From the NCBI GenBank assembly GCA_910583685.1, contig CAJTXY010000028.1, positions 1 through 16,255 on the forward strand: a stretch of DNA of 16,255 bases. Direction: 5' to 3'. Below, piece after piece: positions 15,314 through 16,255 of this stretch (positions are counted from its first letter, which is position 1; each line of letters begins with the position of its first letter). A program made the position numbers and the translations under genes. The DNA comes from an uncultured Bacilli bacterium (GTDB lineage Bacteria > Bacillota_I > Bacilli_A > RF39 > UBA660). The notes under the pieces are model-generated. The model did not search any database and was not told where the DNA came from. It saw only the letters and a program-made list of their open reading frames with translations.

Positions 15314-16137
15314 AATCTCAGAAAATAGAACGTAGTATTATTACGAAGTTTCGAAAACAATTATGGCGTCCTTTTATGAAGGCTGTTAGAGATTATCAGT
15401 TAATAGAAGAAAACGATAGAATTGCAGTTTGTATCTCTGGTGGAAAAGATTCTATGATTCTTGCAAAATGTATGCAAGAGTTACAAAAACATGGGGATGT
15501 TTCCTTTTTTCTTGAATTTATTGTAATGAATCCTGGGTATACAGAAGAGGTGGAAACTAAAATTATAGAAAATGCTAAATTATTAGATGTTCCTATTCAT
15601 ATGTTTACTACTGATGTTTTCGCTGTTAGTGAAAAGTTAAATGGAGAGGCACCTTGTTATATGTGTGCTAGAATGAGACGAGGGTGTCTTTATCATAAGG
15701 CTCAGGAATTAGGTTGTAATAAAATTGCTTTAGGGCATCATTTTGATGATGTGATTGAGACAATTATGCTTAGTATTTTTTATGGAGGTGAATTTAAAAG
15801 TATGCCTCCTAAACTACATAGTCAGAATTTTGCGGGAATGGAACTCATTCGTCCTCTTTATTTAATTCGAGAAAGTGATATTATTGCTTTTTCTAAATAT
15901 CATCAGTTGACATTTATCAATTGTGCTTGTAAATTTACAAAAGTTTTAGAAAAGAATGAAAAAAAGTCTAAGCGATTAGAGATGAAAAAACTAATTCAGA
16001 CTTTAAAGAAGGAAAATCCGCTTGTAGAATATAATATTTTTGCCTCTTCCGAAAATGTTTCATTAGATACCCTTTTAGGTTATAAGACAAATGATAGAAA
16101 AGTCTCTTTTATAGATCAGTATGGAAATAGGCAGTGA
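15307..16137 (+). CDS. PP-loop ATPase, TtcA-like tRNA thiolation enzyme
   Basis: A 276-residue N-type ATP pyrophosphatase. The adenylation P-loop is SGGKDS (44-49); C117 and C120 (CYMCARMRRG) form the CxxC pair typical of TtcA-like iron-sulfur tRNA thiolases; IALGHHFDDVIET and GMELIRPLYLIRE are further TtcA/TilS-class blocks; C206 and C208 (INCACKF) may supply a further cluster ligand. The likely reaction is ATP-dependent 2-thiolation of a tRNA base such as cytidine 32, but the exact target is inference, and Firmicute members with this spacing are poorly characterised. The start ATG 15307 overlaps the preceding gene by seven bases and lacks a strong ribosome site, so translational coupling is likely. 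A TTG at 15289 would add six residues (MRYGQN) and is less likely. A terminator follows after about 30 bases. Confidence 0.85.
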   Translation: MLESQKIERSIITKFRKQLWRPFMKAVRDYQLIEENDRIAVCISGGKDSMILAKCMQELQKHGDVSFFLEFIVMNPGYTEEVETKIIENAKLLDVPIHMFTTDVFAVSEKLNGEAPCYMCARMRRGCLYHKAQELGCNKIALGHHFDDVIETIMLSIFYGGEFKSMPPKLHSQNFAGMELIRPLYLIRESDIIAFSKYHQLTFINCACKFTKVLEKNEKKSKRLEMKKLIQTLKKENPLVEYNIFASSENVSLDTLLGYKTNDRKVSFIDQYGNRQ

Positions 16138-16170
16138 GGTAAGATCAATAGTTCTTATATGTAAAATAGT

Positions 16171-16200
16171 AAAGCATTAGATTTTTTAATGCTTTTCTTT
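16171..16200 (+). terminator. Rho-independent terminator after the PP-loop gene
   Basis: AAAGCATTA (16171-16179) pairs perfectly with TAATGCTTT (16187-16195) over a seven-base loop and continues as a pyrimidine-rich tract. The stem is AT-rich, so moderate strength is expected. The position, 33 bases after the stop codon, fits. Confidence 0.75.
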
Positions 16201-16201
16201 A

Positions 16202-16230
16202 TTGCAATTTTTGGGTGTGTTTGAGATACT
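16202..16230 (+). promoter_or_regulatory. Weak promoter candidate for the gene at the right edge
   Basis: TTGCAA (16202-16207), 17 bases, then GATACT (16225-16230) preceded by TG at 16222-16223 as an extended -10. Each hexamer has two mismatches. It lies between the terminator and a ribosome site, which gives it some support. Confidence 0.4.
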
Positions 16231-16247
16231 ATTTATAGGTGAATCAT

Positions 16248-16255
16248 ATGAAGAA
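16248..16255 (+). CDS. Start of a gene cut by the window edge
   Basis: AGGTGA (16237-16242) followed after five bases by ATG AAG and two further bases. Only Met-Lys can be read. The ribosome site, and its position after a terminator and possible promoter, suggest a true gene start; no product can be proposed. Confidence 0.5.

Noticed and set aside
1..16255. CRISPR array, tRNA or rRNA genes, insertion sequence ends, riboswitch aptamers
   Set aside because: No regularly spaced repeats, cloverleaf-like sequence, transposase frame or known aptamer consensus was recognised; all gene gaps are shorter than about 115 bases and are largely taken up by promoters, ribosome sites or terminators.

Overview
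The window reads as chromosome from an AT-rich, Gram-positive-type member of the Bacilli/Firmicutes. The signs are strong AGGAGG-like ribosome sites, an AddAB rather than RecBCD nuclease, a CIRCE heat-shock operator and a SigK-type sporulation sigma factor. Together with a ClpB that lacks its N-terminal domain, this suggests a spore-forming relative of the Erysipelotrichia or of the uncultured gut Bacilli close to Mollicutes; the placement is inference. TGA is used as a stop (yceD, clpB, nagZ, the last PP-loop gene), so the code is standard.

Layout: (1) 1-1001, the 3' part of a secreted-type FGE/C-type-lectin-fold protein interrupted by an in-frame TAA, probably a decayed paralogue. (2) 1016-1778, a promoter, yceD, rpmF and a terminator; the L32 protein carries an N-terminal extension that looks like the Prp-protease leader known from L27. 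(3) 1799-7238, an extended -10 promoter, addB and addA (DNA end processing and recombination), ending in a bidirectional hairpin shared with (4) a convergent arginase gene, 7227-8105 on the minus strand. (5) From the divergent intergenic region, murE runs rightward with sigK close behind; the sigK ribosome site and start codon lie in an inverted repeat. (6) The sigK stop codon is part of a CIRCE element that controls clpB, which ends in a clear terminator. (7) 12618-14584, an RluA-family pseudouridine synthase tightly coupled to a secreted GH3 hexosaminidase (NagZ-like). (8) 14581-16200, a consensus promoter, a thioredoxin-fold lipoprotein, an overlapping TtcA-like PP-loop tRNA-thiolation-type ATPase and a terminator, followed by the first codons of another gene.

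Most genes are housekeeping: ribosome biogenesis, DNA repair, wall precursor synthesis and recycling, protein quality control and RNA modification. The points most worth a second look are the Prp-like leader on ribosomal protein L32, the two mutually exclusive hairpins over the sigK start, the CIRCE operator that shares bases with the sigK stop codon, and the nonsense-interrupted lectin-fold gene at the left edge. I see no CRISPR array, tRNA, rRNA, insertion sequence or defence island.
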